The position numbers were made by a program, and so were the translations under genes. A stretch of DNA of 8,247 bases, from positions 1 through 8,247 of the forward strand of contig JAUVBC010000088.1 in assembly GCA_030591405.1 (NCBI GenBank), in the 5' to 3' direction. Of the stretch, positions 1 through 7,274 are shown in pieces. Every line of letters begins with the position of its first letter. Position 1 is the first letter of the stretch. The notes beneath the pieces were generated by a model. It did not search any database. It worked only from the letters and a program-made list of their open reading frames with translations, and was not told where the DNA came from. This DNA is from Candidatus Zixiibacteriota bacterium (GTDB taxonomy: Bacteria; Zixibacteria; MSB-5A5; GN15; PGXB01).

Positions 1-1
1 C

Positions 2-517
2 AGGCGTTCGGTTGCAAATAATCTTAATGATATCTCTAAGGATCATCCGAATCTGACGCTTAAAATAGCAAAAAAATGGTATGGTAAATCAGAAAACACA
101 AACTGGATAGTAAAACATGCCTGCCGGACATTGTTAAGAGCTGGCAATAGCAAAGCGATGATACTATTCGGTTTTGGTGATCCCAAAAATATCAGTATCA
201 AAAATATTACATTAAGTAAGAATAAAATCAAAATCGGCGAAAAATTAGAATTCAGTTATACTCTTAATATTTCCGCAAAGAAAAAAACCAAAATTCGTCT
301 TGAATATATTATTACTTTTGCCAAAGCGAATAATAAGTTTTCAAAAAAGGTATTTAAGATATCAGAAAAAATGTATGAACCGGGTGATTACAATCTATCC
401 AAAAAGCATTCATTTGCCAATTTGTCAACCCGCAAACATTATGTAGGAAAACACCAGATAGCAATAATTGTCAATGGCATAGAAAAAGTGAAGATAGATT
501 TAATGCTTACAAATTAA
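2..517 (+). CDS. alkC: DNA alkylation repair protein, AlkC-type, 5' end missing
   Basis: This reading frame is open from the left window edge, so only the last 171 codons are present. Fragment residues 1-50 resemble the end of the HEAT-like repeat domain of AlkC-type DNA glycosylases, with RSVANNLNDISKDHP followed by WIVKHACRTLLRAG. From about residue 57 a lysine-rich, beta-strand-like segment carries LEYIITFAKAN, KKHSFANLSTRKHY and HQIAIIVNG, matching the C-terminal Ig-like domain found in one AlkC subgroup. Family members excise positively charged methylated bases such as 3-methyladenine and 3-methylcytosine in base excision repair, in the cytoplasm. The catalytic part lies off the window, so activity cannot be judged. 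A TTG at 131 sits in frame, but the homology begins well upstream, so it is not the true start. The TAA stop overlaps the stop of the converging permease gene. The family call is from recalled motifs. Confidence 0.85.
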   Translation, partial: RRSVANNLNDISKDHPNLTLKIAKKWYGKSENTNWIVKHACRTLLRAGNSKAMILFGFGDPKNISIKNITLSKNKIKIGEKLEFSYTLNISAKKKTKIRLEYIITFAKANNKFSKKVFKISEKMYEPGDYNLSKKHSFANLSTRKHYVGKHQIAIIVNGIEKVKIDLMLTN

Positions 518-1611
518 CTCACCCTTTTTGAATATCTTAACCATGATGAAGTGAAAATTATAATGCCAAAAATAACCATCGCGATAATTTCCGGGTATAG
601 GGCATCAACCGAAGCACCTTTCATCATAATTCCGCGCACGATAATCATATAATATCGAAGCGGATTAAGATAGGTTAAATGTTGCACCATCTCAGGCATA
701 TTGGCAATTGGTGAAAAGAAACCGGATGTCAATATTGCAAAGATGGAAAAGAACCATGCATAAAACATCGCTTGTTGCTGAGTTTTGGAAATAGTCGATA
801 TAAACAGCCCCACCCCCAGTGTTGTAAACAGATAAATAAACGTCAGACCATACAATAGTGTCCACGACCCGGCAAAAGGAATTCCGAACCATAAGACACC
901 AAACAATAGTGCAATCGACATTTCAAGAAAACCTAATATTGCAAACGGAATAGTTTTTCCGGCAATCAGCGCCGGAACGGTGATAGGAGTCACCATCAAT
1001 TGTTCCAATGTTCCGATTTCCCGCTCGCGAACGATTGCCATTGAGGTCAGAATCGCCGTAATCATTGTTATCAGAACCGCCACAATTCCTGGTACCATAA
1101 AATAGACTGATTCCGATTCGGGATTAAAAAGCATTTGTTGTCGCATAACAATCGGCTCAGGGATATCGAGCTGACGGCGGTTAAACTGCATTGCAATCAT
1201 CTCGGCATATCCAGAAGTGATTGAGGCCGAATTGGCATTACTGCCGTCAAGCAACAGACCAACATCAACCGGTTTTTTCTCTATAAATTTTTCGGAAAAA
1301 TCATTAGGAATAATCAAGGCGGCACTGTACCTGTTCTCTTTAAAGCCGCGTTCGGCATCAAGAACCGGCGGATTATCAGATGATATAATAAAATAATCCC
1401 CGGCTGTTTTGGCTTTTATATATTCCCGCGAAAGACTGCTTCGGTCAAAATCGTAAACGGCGGTCTGAATCTTTTTAACATCGGTATTGATGGCATAACC
1501 AAGCACCAGAAGTTGTATCATCGGCATCAGAAATATTAGACCGAGCATATTACGGTCGCGGATAACCTGATAGAATTCCTTTTTCATTAAGGCCAGGATA
1601 GTTTGCAACAT
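514..1611 (-). CDS. ybhR: ABC-2 type transporter permease, YbhR-like
   Basis: The product (365 residues) is an inner-membrane permease and the last gene of the efflux operon. Topology is typical of ABC-2 exporters: one N-terminal membrane segment (about residues 21-41), a large periplasmic domain (about 45-170), then about five C-terminal membrane segments. The ABC-2 signature REREIGTLEQLMVTPI is at residues 195-210. The periplasmic domain has the LLDGSNANSA stretch (119-129) and FNPESES (162-168). ISTISKTQQQA (271-281) and SPIANMPEMVQHLTYLNPLRY (300-320) resemble E. coli YbhR as I recall it, so I assign the R-type half rather than S-type. It should pair with the YbhS-like permease to form the membrane pathway. 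The ATG lies two bases after the upstream stop, with a G-run about 10 bases before it; a later in-frame ATG (residue 9) has no visible ribosome-binding site. The gene ends convergently on the alkC stop, with no hairpin terminator seen. The substrate is unknown. Confidence 0.92.
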   Translation of the reverse strand: MLQTILALMKKEFYQVIRDRNMLGLIFLMPMIQLLVLGYAINTDVKKIQTAVYDFDRSSLSREYIKAKTAGDYFIISSDNPPVLDAERGFKENRYSAALIIPNDFSEKFIEKKPVDVGLLLDGSNANSASITSGYAEMIAMQFNRRQLDIPEPIVMRQQMLFNPESESVYFMVPGIVAVLITMITAILTSMAIVREREIGTLEQLMVTPITVPALIAGKTIPFAILGFLEMSIALLFGVLWFGIPFAGSWTLLYGLTFIYLFTTLGVGLFISTISKTQQQAMFYAWFFSIFAILTSGFFSPIANMPEMVQHLTYLNPLRYYMIIVRGIMMKGASVDALYPEIIAMVIFGIIIFTSSWLRYSKRVS

Positions 1612-1613
1612 AA

Positions 1614-2753
1614 TCAGTCAACCCCCAGTTTAAATCTTCTGGTGGCAACCGCCAATAATACAATCGTTAATAATATCAAAAATAAGCCTTCTACCCAGAG
1701 CAGTTCAATACTGGAACCTTTAAGCATAATTCCCCGTATGATAAGTATAAAATATCTTGCTGGAACAATATGAGTAATAATCTGCAAGATCATCGGCATA
1801 TTTTTTATTTCAAAAATAAATCCTGAAAGCATCACCGCCGGTAAAACTGTTACTATCATCGCTCCCATCATTGCCAGCAGCTGTGTTTTAACCATTGTAG
1901 AAATAAGTATTCCGATAGCCAGTGCCGTGATAACGTAGATAACCCCAAAGACAAACAACAGCAGAGTTGATCCTATAAATGGGACACCAAAATGAAAAAC
2001 ACCAAACCCCAGAACAATAATACCATCAAGTATTGCCAGCCCAATATACGGAAGCATTTTGGCGATAATAATCTGTCGAGGTGTAATCGGTGTCGTCAAA
2101 AGCTGTTCCATTGTTCCAGTCTCTTTTTCGCGGGCGATAGTTACCGAGGTTAACAAGGCCGAGATCATCATAAGAATGACGGCAATCAAACCGGGGACAA
2201 AAAAGTGGGATGACTTCAAATCAGGATTATAAAACACCTGTCTTGAAATTCTTATACCAGGCAGTTCAAATCCGGGTGGCAGATTATCTTTTATCACCTG
2301 CGTGACAATAATGCTGGAATAGCTTCCGGCGGCCGCGGCCATATTGGCATCGGCACCGTCAACAGTCAATCCCAGTTCGTACTTATCAATCATCAGATTA
2401 GCAGGATTCTGGATATTTTTCAGCTTTTGTATCGCCTCACCCAGACCCGGCCCAATAATAAGAACGGCATTGGCCTGTCCCTTTTTTAGAATCATTTCAG
2501 GGTCGTCGATATATACCTGATCAGTCGCCTTGGAAAAATATTCAGAATTATAAAAACGCCCAATCAGGTCGCTTGAGGCCGACGTTTTATCAAAATCTAT
2601 TACCGCCAGTTTTATATTTTTAATGTCAAGATTTATAGCATAACCATACAGCAATGTCATCAAAATTGGCATCAAAATGGCAATTACCAGTGAGCGGGGA
2701 TCGCGCATAATATGTCGAAGCTCTTTTAGAGCGATAAATTTTATTTTATACAT
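1614..2753 (-). CDS. ybhS: ABC-2 type transporter permease, YbhS-like
   Basis: The product (379 residues) is the other inner-membrane permease of the pump. A first membrane segment is at about residues 21-40, followed by the NLDIKNIKLAVIDFD stretch common in this family. The periplasmic domain spans about 45-183 and includes VDGADANMAAAAG (131-143). Further membrane segments lie near 186-206, 232-253, 261-285, 290-311 and 350-370. The ABC-2 signature REKETGTMEQLLTTPI is at 208-223. LSGFIFEIKNMP (309-320) and IVPARYF (329-335) are close to E. coli YbhS as I remember it, supporting the S-type assignment. Its first 8 bases overlap the end of the second ATPase gene, and its stop is two bases from the next permease start, so translation of the three is probably coupled. 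The two permeases share topology and motifs but are clearly diverged, which fits a heterodimer. Substrate specificity cannot be inferred. Confidence 0.93.
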   Translation of the reverse strand: MYKIKFIALKELRHIMRDPRSLVIAILMPILMTLLYGYAINLDIKNIKLAVIDFDKTSASSDLIGRFYNSEYFSKATDQVYIDDPEMILKKGQANAVLIIGPGLGEAIQKLKNIQNPANLMIDKYELGLTVDGADANMAAAAGSYSSIIVTQVIKDNLPPGFELPGIRISRQVFYNPDLKSSHFFVPGLIAVILMMISALLTSVTIAREKETGTMEQLLTTPITPRQIIIAKMLPYIGLAILDGIIVLGFGVFHFGVPFIGSTLLLFVFGVIYVITALAIGILISTMVKTQLLAMMGAMIVTVLPAVMLSGFIFEIKNMPMILQIITHIVPARYFILIIRGIMLKGSSIELLWVEGLFLILLTIVLLAVATRRFKLGVD

Positions 2754-3492
2754 CAGCCGCTTCCCTGCTCCTGTTTGAAATCAGTTGGACGAACAATTCT
2801 TCCAAATTCGGCTGTTGATACTTTTGAATCAGATCGGATGGATTACCCAGTTCGATAATCCGGCCATGATGCATAATAGATATCCGATGACAATACTCGG
2901 CTTCATCCATATAGTGCGTCGTCACAAATAGCGTTGTCCCTTTATCGGCCAGCTCGTAGAGCATTTCCCAGAAACGCCGCCGAAAAATCGGATCAACCCC
3001 GCCGGTCGGTTCATCAAGAAACAGAATTTTCGGACGGTGCAGAACCGAAGCGGCCAGGGCCAGTCGTTGCCGCCAGCCAAGCGGAAGTTTTTCGGCCTGT
3101 CTGTGCAAAAATTCTTTTAGTCCCAGCTCTTCAGACAACTGATTAATTCTGTCTTTTATTACTTTTTTCTTCAGTTGATAAACCGAACCATAAAACCAGA
3201 GATTTTCATAAGCGGTAAGATCACCATACAAAGAAAACTTTTGCGACATATATCCGATTGATTTTTTTATCTTTTCATTGTCGCGATAGATATCAAACCC
3301 GCCGACCGTTCCATTTCCGGAAGTCGGGAGAAGCAGGCCACACAGCATCCGTATGGCGGTGGTCTTGCCTGCCCCGTTGGCGCCGAGAAAACCGAACACT
3401 TCGCCTTCACCAACAGTCAGGCTGATTTGATCAACGGCAGTAAAATCGCCAAACTTTTTGGTTAATTTTTCTATGGTCACCGCATCAGGCAT
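2746..3492 (-). CDS. ABC transporter ATP-binding protein, like the C-terminal half of YbhF
   Basis: This cytoplasmic ATPase (248 residues) powers the pump. Visible motifs are Walker A GANGAGKTT (37-45), Q-loop with Q84 in YMSQKFSLYGDLT, Walker B ILFLD with catalytic Glu161, D-loop GGVD, and H-loop His193 in TTHYMDEAE. The signature motif is LPLGWRQRLALA (136-147) instead of LSGGQ. The same type of degenerate signature (LPLG followed by an aromatic residue) occurs in the second ATPase half of E. coli YbhF, as I recall it. The C-terminal LEELFVQLI (230-238) is the usual tail of this family. The start overlaps the preceding ATPase gene by 8 bases, and a GGAG lies 7 bases upstream of the ATG. Its own nucleotide-binding residues look intact, so the site formed with the normal signature of its partner should be able to hydrolyse ATP. 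An alternative is that each ATPase homodimerises, but the gene pair and the asymmetric motifs argue for a heterodimer. Confidence 0.93.
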   Translation of the reverse strand: MPDAVTIEKLTKKFGDFTAVDQISLTVGEGEVFGFLGANGAGKTTAIRMLCGLLLPTSGNGTVGGFDIYRDNEKIKKSIGYMSQKFSLYGDLTAYENLWFYGSVYQLKKKVIKDRINQLSEELGLKEFLHRQAEKLPLGWRQRLALAASVLHRPKILFLDEPTGGVDPIFRRRFWEMLYELADKGTTLFVTTHYMDEAEYCHRISIMHHGRIIELGNPSDLIQKYQQPNLEELFVQLISNRSREAADV

Positions 3493-4402
3493 CGGACTTC
3501 TCCATCAGTTGAATAAACAGATCTTCAAGTTCCGGCTTAATCGGTGCTATTGATTCTGAACTTATGCCAAGTTGGGATAATCTGTTATAGTGCACTTCTA
3601 TTTTTTGTTGCGGGTCGGTGTACAGATGTATCGATGAACCAAAGCGGCGGGATATTACCCCTTCGATTTGATTAAGCCGCGTCATAACTTCAGATGAGGG
3701 AACAGCTTTGATTTTATAAATTGCGCTATTAAAATGGCTAAGCAGCTCATCCGGTTTACCCTCGATAAGTTTCTGTCCATTGTGAACAAAAATTGCTCGG
3801 TCGGCCAGTGCCACTTCATCCATGTACGGAGTAGAAACAATAATTGTCGAACCATCCTGTTTTAGTTTTTTGAGGATATCCCAAAACTGGCGACGTGAAA
3901 CCGGATCGACTCCGGTTGTCGGTTCATCTAAAATTAATATTTTTGGATCATGGATAAGATTGCAACTCAGAGCCAGTTTCTGTTTCATGCCGCCGGAAAG
4001 TTTTCCGGCGCGACGTTTGGCGAACGGACCCAACCCCGAAAATTGATACAATCGTTCTTTCTTCTGTTCATATTCATTTTTCTTCATCCCAAATAGTCCG
4101 GCATAAAAATAAAGATTTTCCTCAACCGACAGATCGGGGTAAAGCGAAAAATTCTGCGGCATATATCCAAGTAGTGGTTTTATTTTATCAAACTCTTTGT
4201 CGATATCAAACCCGGCCAAATTTATTGTACCATTATTATATTCCAGCAGTCCACAAACAGTGCGAAAAATAGTTGTCTTCCCTGCTCCATCAGGTCCTGC
4301 CACGGCCAGCAGTTCACCCTGATCGGCACTCAGGCAAAAATCAGAGACCGCCTTGAGTTGACCGTATGATTTATCAAGATTATTTATCTTAACCAGATTC
4401 AT
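3485..4402 (-). CDS. ABC transporter ATP-binding protein, like the N-terminal half of YbhF, H-loop His replaced
   Basis: This is the first of two ATPases (305 residues). Walker A is GPDGAGKTT (36-44), the Q-loop Gln83 is in YMPQNFSLYPDLS, the signature LSGGMKQKLAL (135-145) is near consensus, and Walker B ILILDE carries Glu160. The switch histidine is absent: the motif reads VSTPYMDE, with Pro192 where His is expected. E. coli YbhF also lacks this histidine in its N-terminal half (Ser, from memory), and its Walker A likewise reads GPDGAGKTT, so the substitution looks inherited rather than damage. An extra C-terminal domain of roughly 80 residues follows the ATPase core and ends with LEDLFIQLM (291-299), as in the family. 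The start overlaps the adapter stop as ATGA; there is no strong ribosome-binding site, which suggests translational coupling. It probably heterodimerises with the next gene product beneath the two permeases. Confidence 0.93.
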   Translation of the reverse strand: MNLVKINNLDKSYGQLKAVSDFCLSADQGELLAVAGPDGAGKTTIFRTVCGLLEYNNGTINLAGFDIDKEFDKIKPLLGYMPQNFSLYPDLSVEENLYFYAGLFGMKKNEYEQKKERLYQFSGLGPFAKRRAGKLSGGMKQKLALSCNLIHDPKILILDEPTTGVDPVSRRQFWDILKKLKQDGSTIIVSTPYMDEVALADRAIFVHNGQKLIEGKPDELLSHFNSAIYKIKAVPSSEVMTRLNQIEGVISRRFGSSIHLYTDPQQKIEVHYNRLSQLGISSESIAPIKPELEDLFIQLMEKSDA

Positions 4403-5286
4403 AATATCTTAACCGAAACCGGCATACCAATTTTTAAAATCTGTTGCAGGTTGGGTATAGAAATTTTTACAGCATAGACCAGATTGGCCCGAGCCTCTTT
4501 TGTCTGGACATTTTTGGGAGTAAACTCAGCCTCTGGAGATATCCATATTATCGTACCGGTTAATGGTTGGGTGGACCCATCCTCCGGATCAATTTCTGCC
4601 TTATCTCCCAATTTTATTTGCGTCAAATCTGAAGTTGGTAGATAAACTTTCACCGAGACCGTATCAAGATCGGCGATTTTTATAAGCGGTGCACCAATAT
4701 TCACAAGCTCACCGACTTCGACAAATTTGTCCGAAACAATTCCTTTGCCGGGAGCCAGCGGAAAACAGTCATTAAACTGCTGAGTGAGTATCGCAATATC
4801 AGCAATTATTTTTTGAAGATTCGCCTCGGCTGATCTTTTTGTCGCCTCTGCCTGTTTTTTTAACAGGGCAGCCTGATTAAAGGCAGTTTCTGCTTTATCG
4901 TACTGCTGTTGATTGAGCGACCCGGTTTTGATAAGATTTTTAGCGCGTTCAAATTCCTTTTTGGCCAATGATAAATTAAGTAGTGCCTGCTCGATATTTA
5001 TTCCGGCGATTTCAACTTGAGTTGCTGCCGCCAATTTTAAAGCCTCAGCCTGGTTGAGCCGAAGTTGAGTTGTGATTGTATCTATCAATGCCACCGTGTC
5101 ATTAGCCAGAACAATATCACCCTCATTAATGAATAACCGCTCGATAAGCCCGGCAGCTTTGGCCGAGATAATCACTTCGGTTGCCTCGATTAATCCCGAA
5201 CCTCCCGGTGCGGAATTGTTGCCGCCGCACGAAACGATCACAAGCAATATTAACGGCCAACTGTATCTTAAAAGAAAACTGCTCAT
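4399..5286 (-). CDS. ybhG: Periplasmic adapter (membrane fusion) lipoprotein, HlyD/YbhG-like
   Basis: The 295-residue adapter links the inner-membrane ABC transporter to the outer-membrane channel. The N-terminus is a lipoprotein signal: MSS, a hydrophobic run at 10-18, then lipobox IVSC with Cys20 as the lipidated residue. The +2 residue is Gly. The half-lipoyl motif AGLIERLFINEGDIV (45-59) is followed by an Ala/Gln/Lys-rich coiled-coil hairpin (about 73-170), the second lipoyl half KGIVSDKFVEVGELV (181-195), and a beta-barrel/proximal region. SPEAEFTPKNVQTKEAR (250-266) and LKIGMPVSV (284-292) closely resemble E. coli YbhG. The frame is open for 13 more codons upstream (ATG at 5325), but those overlap the channel gene and would bury the signal peptide. 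The ATG at 5286 has a strong GGAGG 8 bases before it, so I chose it. The start is one base after the channel stop. E. coli YbhG has an uncleaved-type N-terminal anchor instead, so the lipid anchor is a difference. Confidence 0.92.
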   Translation of the reverse strand: MSSFLLRYSWPLILLVIVSCGGNNSAPGGSGLIEATEVIISAKAAGLIERLFINEGDIVLANDTVALIDTITTQLRLNQAEALKLAAATQVEIAGINIEQALLNLSLAKKEFERAKNLIKTGSLNQQQYDKAETAFNQAALLKKQAEATKRSAEANLQKIIADIAILTQQFNDCFPLAPGKGIVSDKFVEVGELVNIGAPLIKIADLDTVSVKVYLPTSDLTQIKLGDKAEIDPEDGSTQPLTGTIIWISPEAEFTPKNVQTKEARANLVYAVKISIPNLQQILKIGMPVSVKIL

Positions 5287-5287
5287 T

Positions 5288-6598
5288 TTAAAAACCTCCG
5301 TAAATTTTATCTGAGCCGATAGCATACAAAAAATAAGATTCGTTTATATAATATTTTAATTGCGATACATAATAGATCTGCTCAGCGGCCGAATATTCTG
5401 ATTCAATCTCGAGCAGACGATTCACCGTTAATCCCCCTGCCTGCTGTTTTTCTTTGGCCAGCCGAAACTTGTTGCCGGTTATGTTTTGTTTTCTTTTTGA
5501 TGATTCATACAATTTGTATGCCGAGAGAATATTTTCCAGCGATGTTTCAGCCTCAAGCATCAATTTTTCTTCGACGGCAAGATAATTTGTGCGAGTCGAT
5601 AAAAGCTGCTGTTTAGCCGAGGCAACATTGTTGCCTGTTTTCCCGCCAAAATTAAACTCCCAATTTAAGGCTAAGCCGGCCGAAAAATAATCGTTCCACT
5701 CGGCATCGAACATATCACGGTTCGGTTTGCCGATTGAGTACCGACCAAAACCTGTTAATCTGGGTAAGTATGCGGCGTTTTTTATTTTTACCAATTGCCT
5801 GGCCGATTTGATCTGGCTTGATATCTTTTTTAGTTCCGGTCGAGAAATTAAATCGGTATCAACCAAAAAATATTGATAGTAGATTATGGAACTATCCGGT
5901 GTTGGAATATCAGGCGGAAGCTCGATTACCCCATTGGAGCGGATACCGGTCAAAATCGCCAGTGCCGTTGAAGCATTGTGAAGTTCATTTTCCATCTGAA
6001 GCAGGTGCTCGTGGCCGTTTTCATAAGCAAGTTCGGTTTCAAGAATGTCAACCGAGTCGGCCAGACCGTTTTGATACAGATTAATTATGTTTTCTTTTAT
6101 AATTCTGATTCTATTCAGCGAAGCCTTGGCAGAATTGACTAATCTTTGTCTCATACTTAAGTTAAGCCAGGCCCGACGGCTCTGAAAGGCAATCGCCATT
6201 TTTTGCGTTTCATATTCATACGATCCGGCTTCAGAAGCCGCTTTGGCGGCTCCGATTAATCCGCTTAATTTGCCGCCGGTATAAATTGGGAACGATAAAT
6301 TAAGATCAGCCTGATAATTTTCGTGTGATCCTATCTCCATTTCAACCGGGAGGGCGTTGATTGATTGAAGCTTGTTGATATAGAATCCAGAGGCGTTAAG
6401 CGAAAGGGTCGGATATCGTTCAGCATTAGCCGAATTGAGATTAAGTTCGGCAGCTTTCAGAATATATCCGGAAGCTTGGACTGTAAATGAATGGTCCTGT
6501 GCCATTTTGATAGCCTCGCCAAGAGTCAAAAATGAATCGGCCTTAATCGGTCCTGCCATAAGCAAAGTCAGTATAATTGTAATAAGGCTGAAAGACAT
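5288..6598 (-). CDS. TolC-family outer membrane efflux channel
   Basis: The product (436 residues from the chosen start) is the outer-membrane exit duct of the pump. A signal peptide is visible at about residues 1-20 (hydrophobic 5-16, probable cleavage after IKA). The two-fold internal repeat typical of TolC is readable: AERYPTLSL (59-67) with AAYLPRLTGFGRY (275-287); FPIYTGGK (103-110) with WEFNFGGK (313-320); and NGLADSVDILETE (177-189) with GGLTVNRLLEIESE (388-401). Long helical stretches rich in Ala, Gln and Glu lie between, as expected for the periplasmic barrel. The length fits the family. I start at 6598, seven bases after the regulator stop, because this puts the signal peptide at the N-terminus. 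The frame extends 27 codons further, to an ATG at 6679 that has a better ribosome-binding site inside the TetR gene (see findings). E. coli ybhGFSR has no channel gene at this position. Confidence 0.92.
   Translation of the reverse strand: MSFSLITIILTLLMAGPIKADSFLTLGEAIKMAQDHSFTVQASGYILKAAELNLNSANAERYPTLSLNASGFYINKLQSINALPVEMEIGSHENYQADLNLSFPIYTGGKLSGLIGAAKAASEAGSYEYETQKMAIAFQSRRAWLNLSMRQRLVNSAKASLNRIRIIKENIINLYQNGLADSVDILETELAYENGHEHLLQMENELHNASTALAILTGIRSNGVIELPPDIPTPDSSIIYYQYFLVDTDLISRPELKKISSQIKSARQLVKIKNAAYLPRLTGFGRYSIGKPNRDMFDAEWNDYFSAGLALNWEFNFGGKTGNNVASAKQQLLSTRTNYLAVEEKLMLEAETSLENILSAYKLYESSKRKQNITGNKFRLAKEKQQAGGLTVNRLLEIESEYSAAEQIYYVSQLKYYINESYFLYAIGSDKIYGGF
5295..5299 (-). promoter_or_regulatory. 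Shine-Dalgarno site deciding the adapter start
   Basis: The minus strand reads GGAGG, then eight bases to the ATG at 5286. This is the best ribosome-binding site in the operon. It also encodes the last Gly-Gly of the channel protein. It favours the 295-residue lipoprotein form over the longer frame beginning at 5325. Confidence 0.85.
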
Positions 6599-6605
6599 AA
6601 TAAAC

Positions 6606-7217
6606 CTATTTGGCCTTGATGCCGTTGAAAAACAGATCAACAATCGCCTCCGGTCTTTTTTCTCTAAAATCTTTTTCATCTTTTATCTCCAAAATATTAT
6701 TTACCAGCGGGGACATTATCAGGTAATACAAGTTCATCCCGATAAATGAGGCTATCGCCTGCCGACTATCTATATTTCTAAACGAACCCTGCTCAATAGA
6801 ATTTTCGATAACCGATCTTAATTTATGCACCGGACCTTCGGCCATAAATTGTGCAAATATTTTTTTTATTATTTCCCCGCCAGATGCAATCTCACGCAAT
6901 AAGATTGGAATAAAGATGGGGCTAATAAATTGTGAATTATAAAATTCGGCCAGATTGTGGAAAATATCTTCGGGATTATCAAGCCAGATCATTCTTTCCT
7001 TGAAAAAATGTCTGAGTTTATCAAAATGTTGCTCAATAATTGTTTGATATAATTGCTCTTTTGACCGAAAATGATAATAAATCATTGCCTTGTTTACCCC
7101 GGCCAGTTTGGCGATCCTGTCAATTCTGGCCCCGGCCAACCCAAACTTGCTGAATTCTTCGGTGGCAGCCTTAATAATCAGGTCGGCGCTGTTTTTTCTA
7201 TCTCTTTTATTTTCCAT
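6606..7217 (-). CDS. TetR-family transcriptional regulator
   Basis: The product (203 residues) is the first gene of the operon and probably its repressor. The N-terminal DNA-binding domain is clear: an amphipathic helix IIKAATEEFSKFGLAGA (14-30), then helix-turn-helix IDRIAKLAGVNKAMIYYHF (32-50) and the usual following SKEQLY. Residues about 60-203 form the helical ligand-binding and dimerisation part, which is diverged, so the inducer cannot be predicted. It sits where E. coli cecR (ybiH) sits relative to ybhG, but its C-terminal sequence does not look like CecR to me, so I give no symbol. The start at 7217 is fixed by an in-frame stop two codons upstream; the ribosome-binding site is poor. 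The two palindromes at 7241-7267, just downstream of the promoter, are the natural operator and imply autorepression together with the pump genes. An activator role is possible but less likely given operator placement. Confidence 0.93.
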   Translation of the reverse strand: MENKRDRKNSADLIIKAATEEFSKFGLAGARIDRIAKLAGVNKAMIYYHFRSKEQLYQTIIEQHFDKLRHFFKERMIWLDNPEDIFHNLAEFYNSQFISPIFIPILLREIASGGEIIKKIFAQFMAEGPVHKLRSVIENSIEQGSFRNIDSRQAIASFIGMNLYYLIMSPLVNNILEIKDEKDFREKRPEAIVDLFFNGIKAK

Positions 7218-7240
7218 GGCTTACATAAATATATTTTATC

Positions 7241-7256
7241 TTAACTATACAGTTAA
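7241..7256. promoter_or_regulatory. Palindromic operator candidate 1 (TetR-type)
   Basis: TTAACT and AGTTAA form a perfect inverted repeat with 6-base arms around a 4-base spacer (ATAC). It lies 24 bases before the TetR start codon, within the predicted 5' leader of the operon. Its size and symmetry suit a TetR-family dimer. Assignment to this regulator is inferred from position only. Confidence 0.6.
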
Positions 7257-7267
7257 ACTAAATAGTT
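7256..7267. promoter_or_regulatory. Palindromic operator candidate 2, abutting the first
   Basis: AACTA and TAGTT form a perfect inverted repeat around a 2-base spacer (AA). It shares one base with the first palindrome, with centres 13 bases apart. Both use the same AACT/AGTT core. The predicted transcription start (about 7268) falls at its edge, so occupancy should block the promoter. Confidence 0.5.
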
Positions 7268-7274
7268 AGTTGAC

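Noticed and set aside
43..231. Minus-strand 62-codon hydrophobic frame
   Set aside because: It is antisense to the AlkC-like frame, and its hydrophobicity is the mirror of Lys/Asn-rich codons.
692..892. Minus-strand 66-codon frame inside the YbhR-like permease
   Set aside because: It overlaps the conserved membrane segments of the permease in another frame and has no features of its own.
2934..3146. Plus-strand open frame of 70 codons opposite the second ATPase
   Set aside because: It lies wholly antisense to conserved ATPase motifs and its product has no recognisable domain or ribosome-binding site; likewise for the plus-strand frames at 3822-4046, 5072-5314, 5818-6084 and 6435-6749.
3485..4402. 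First ATPase as a decayed gene because of the missing H-loop histidine
   Set aside because: All other motifs are intact, the frame is full length, and the related YbhF half also lacks the histidine.
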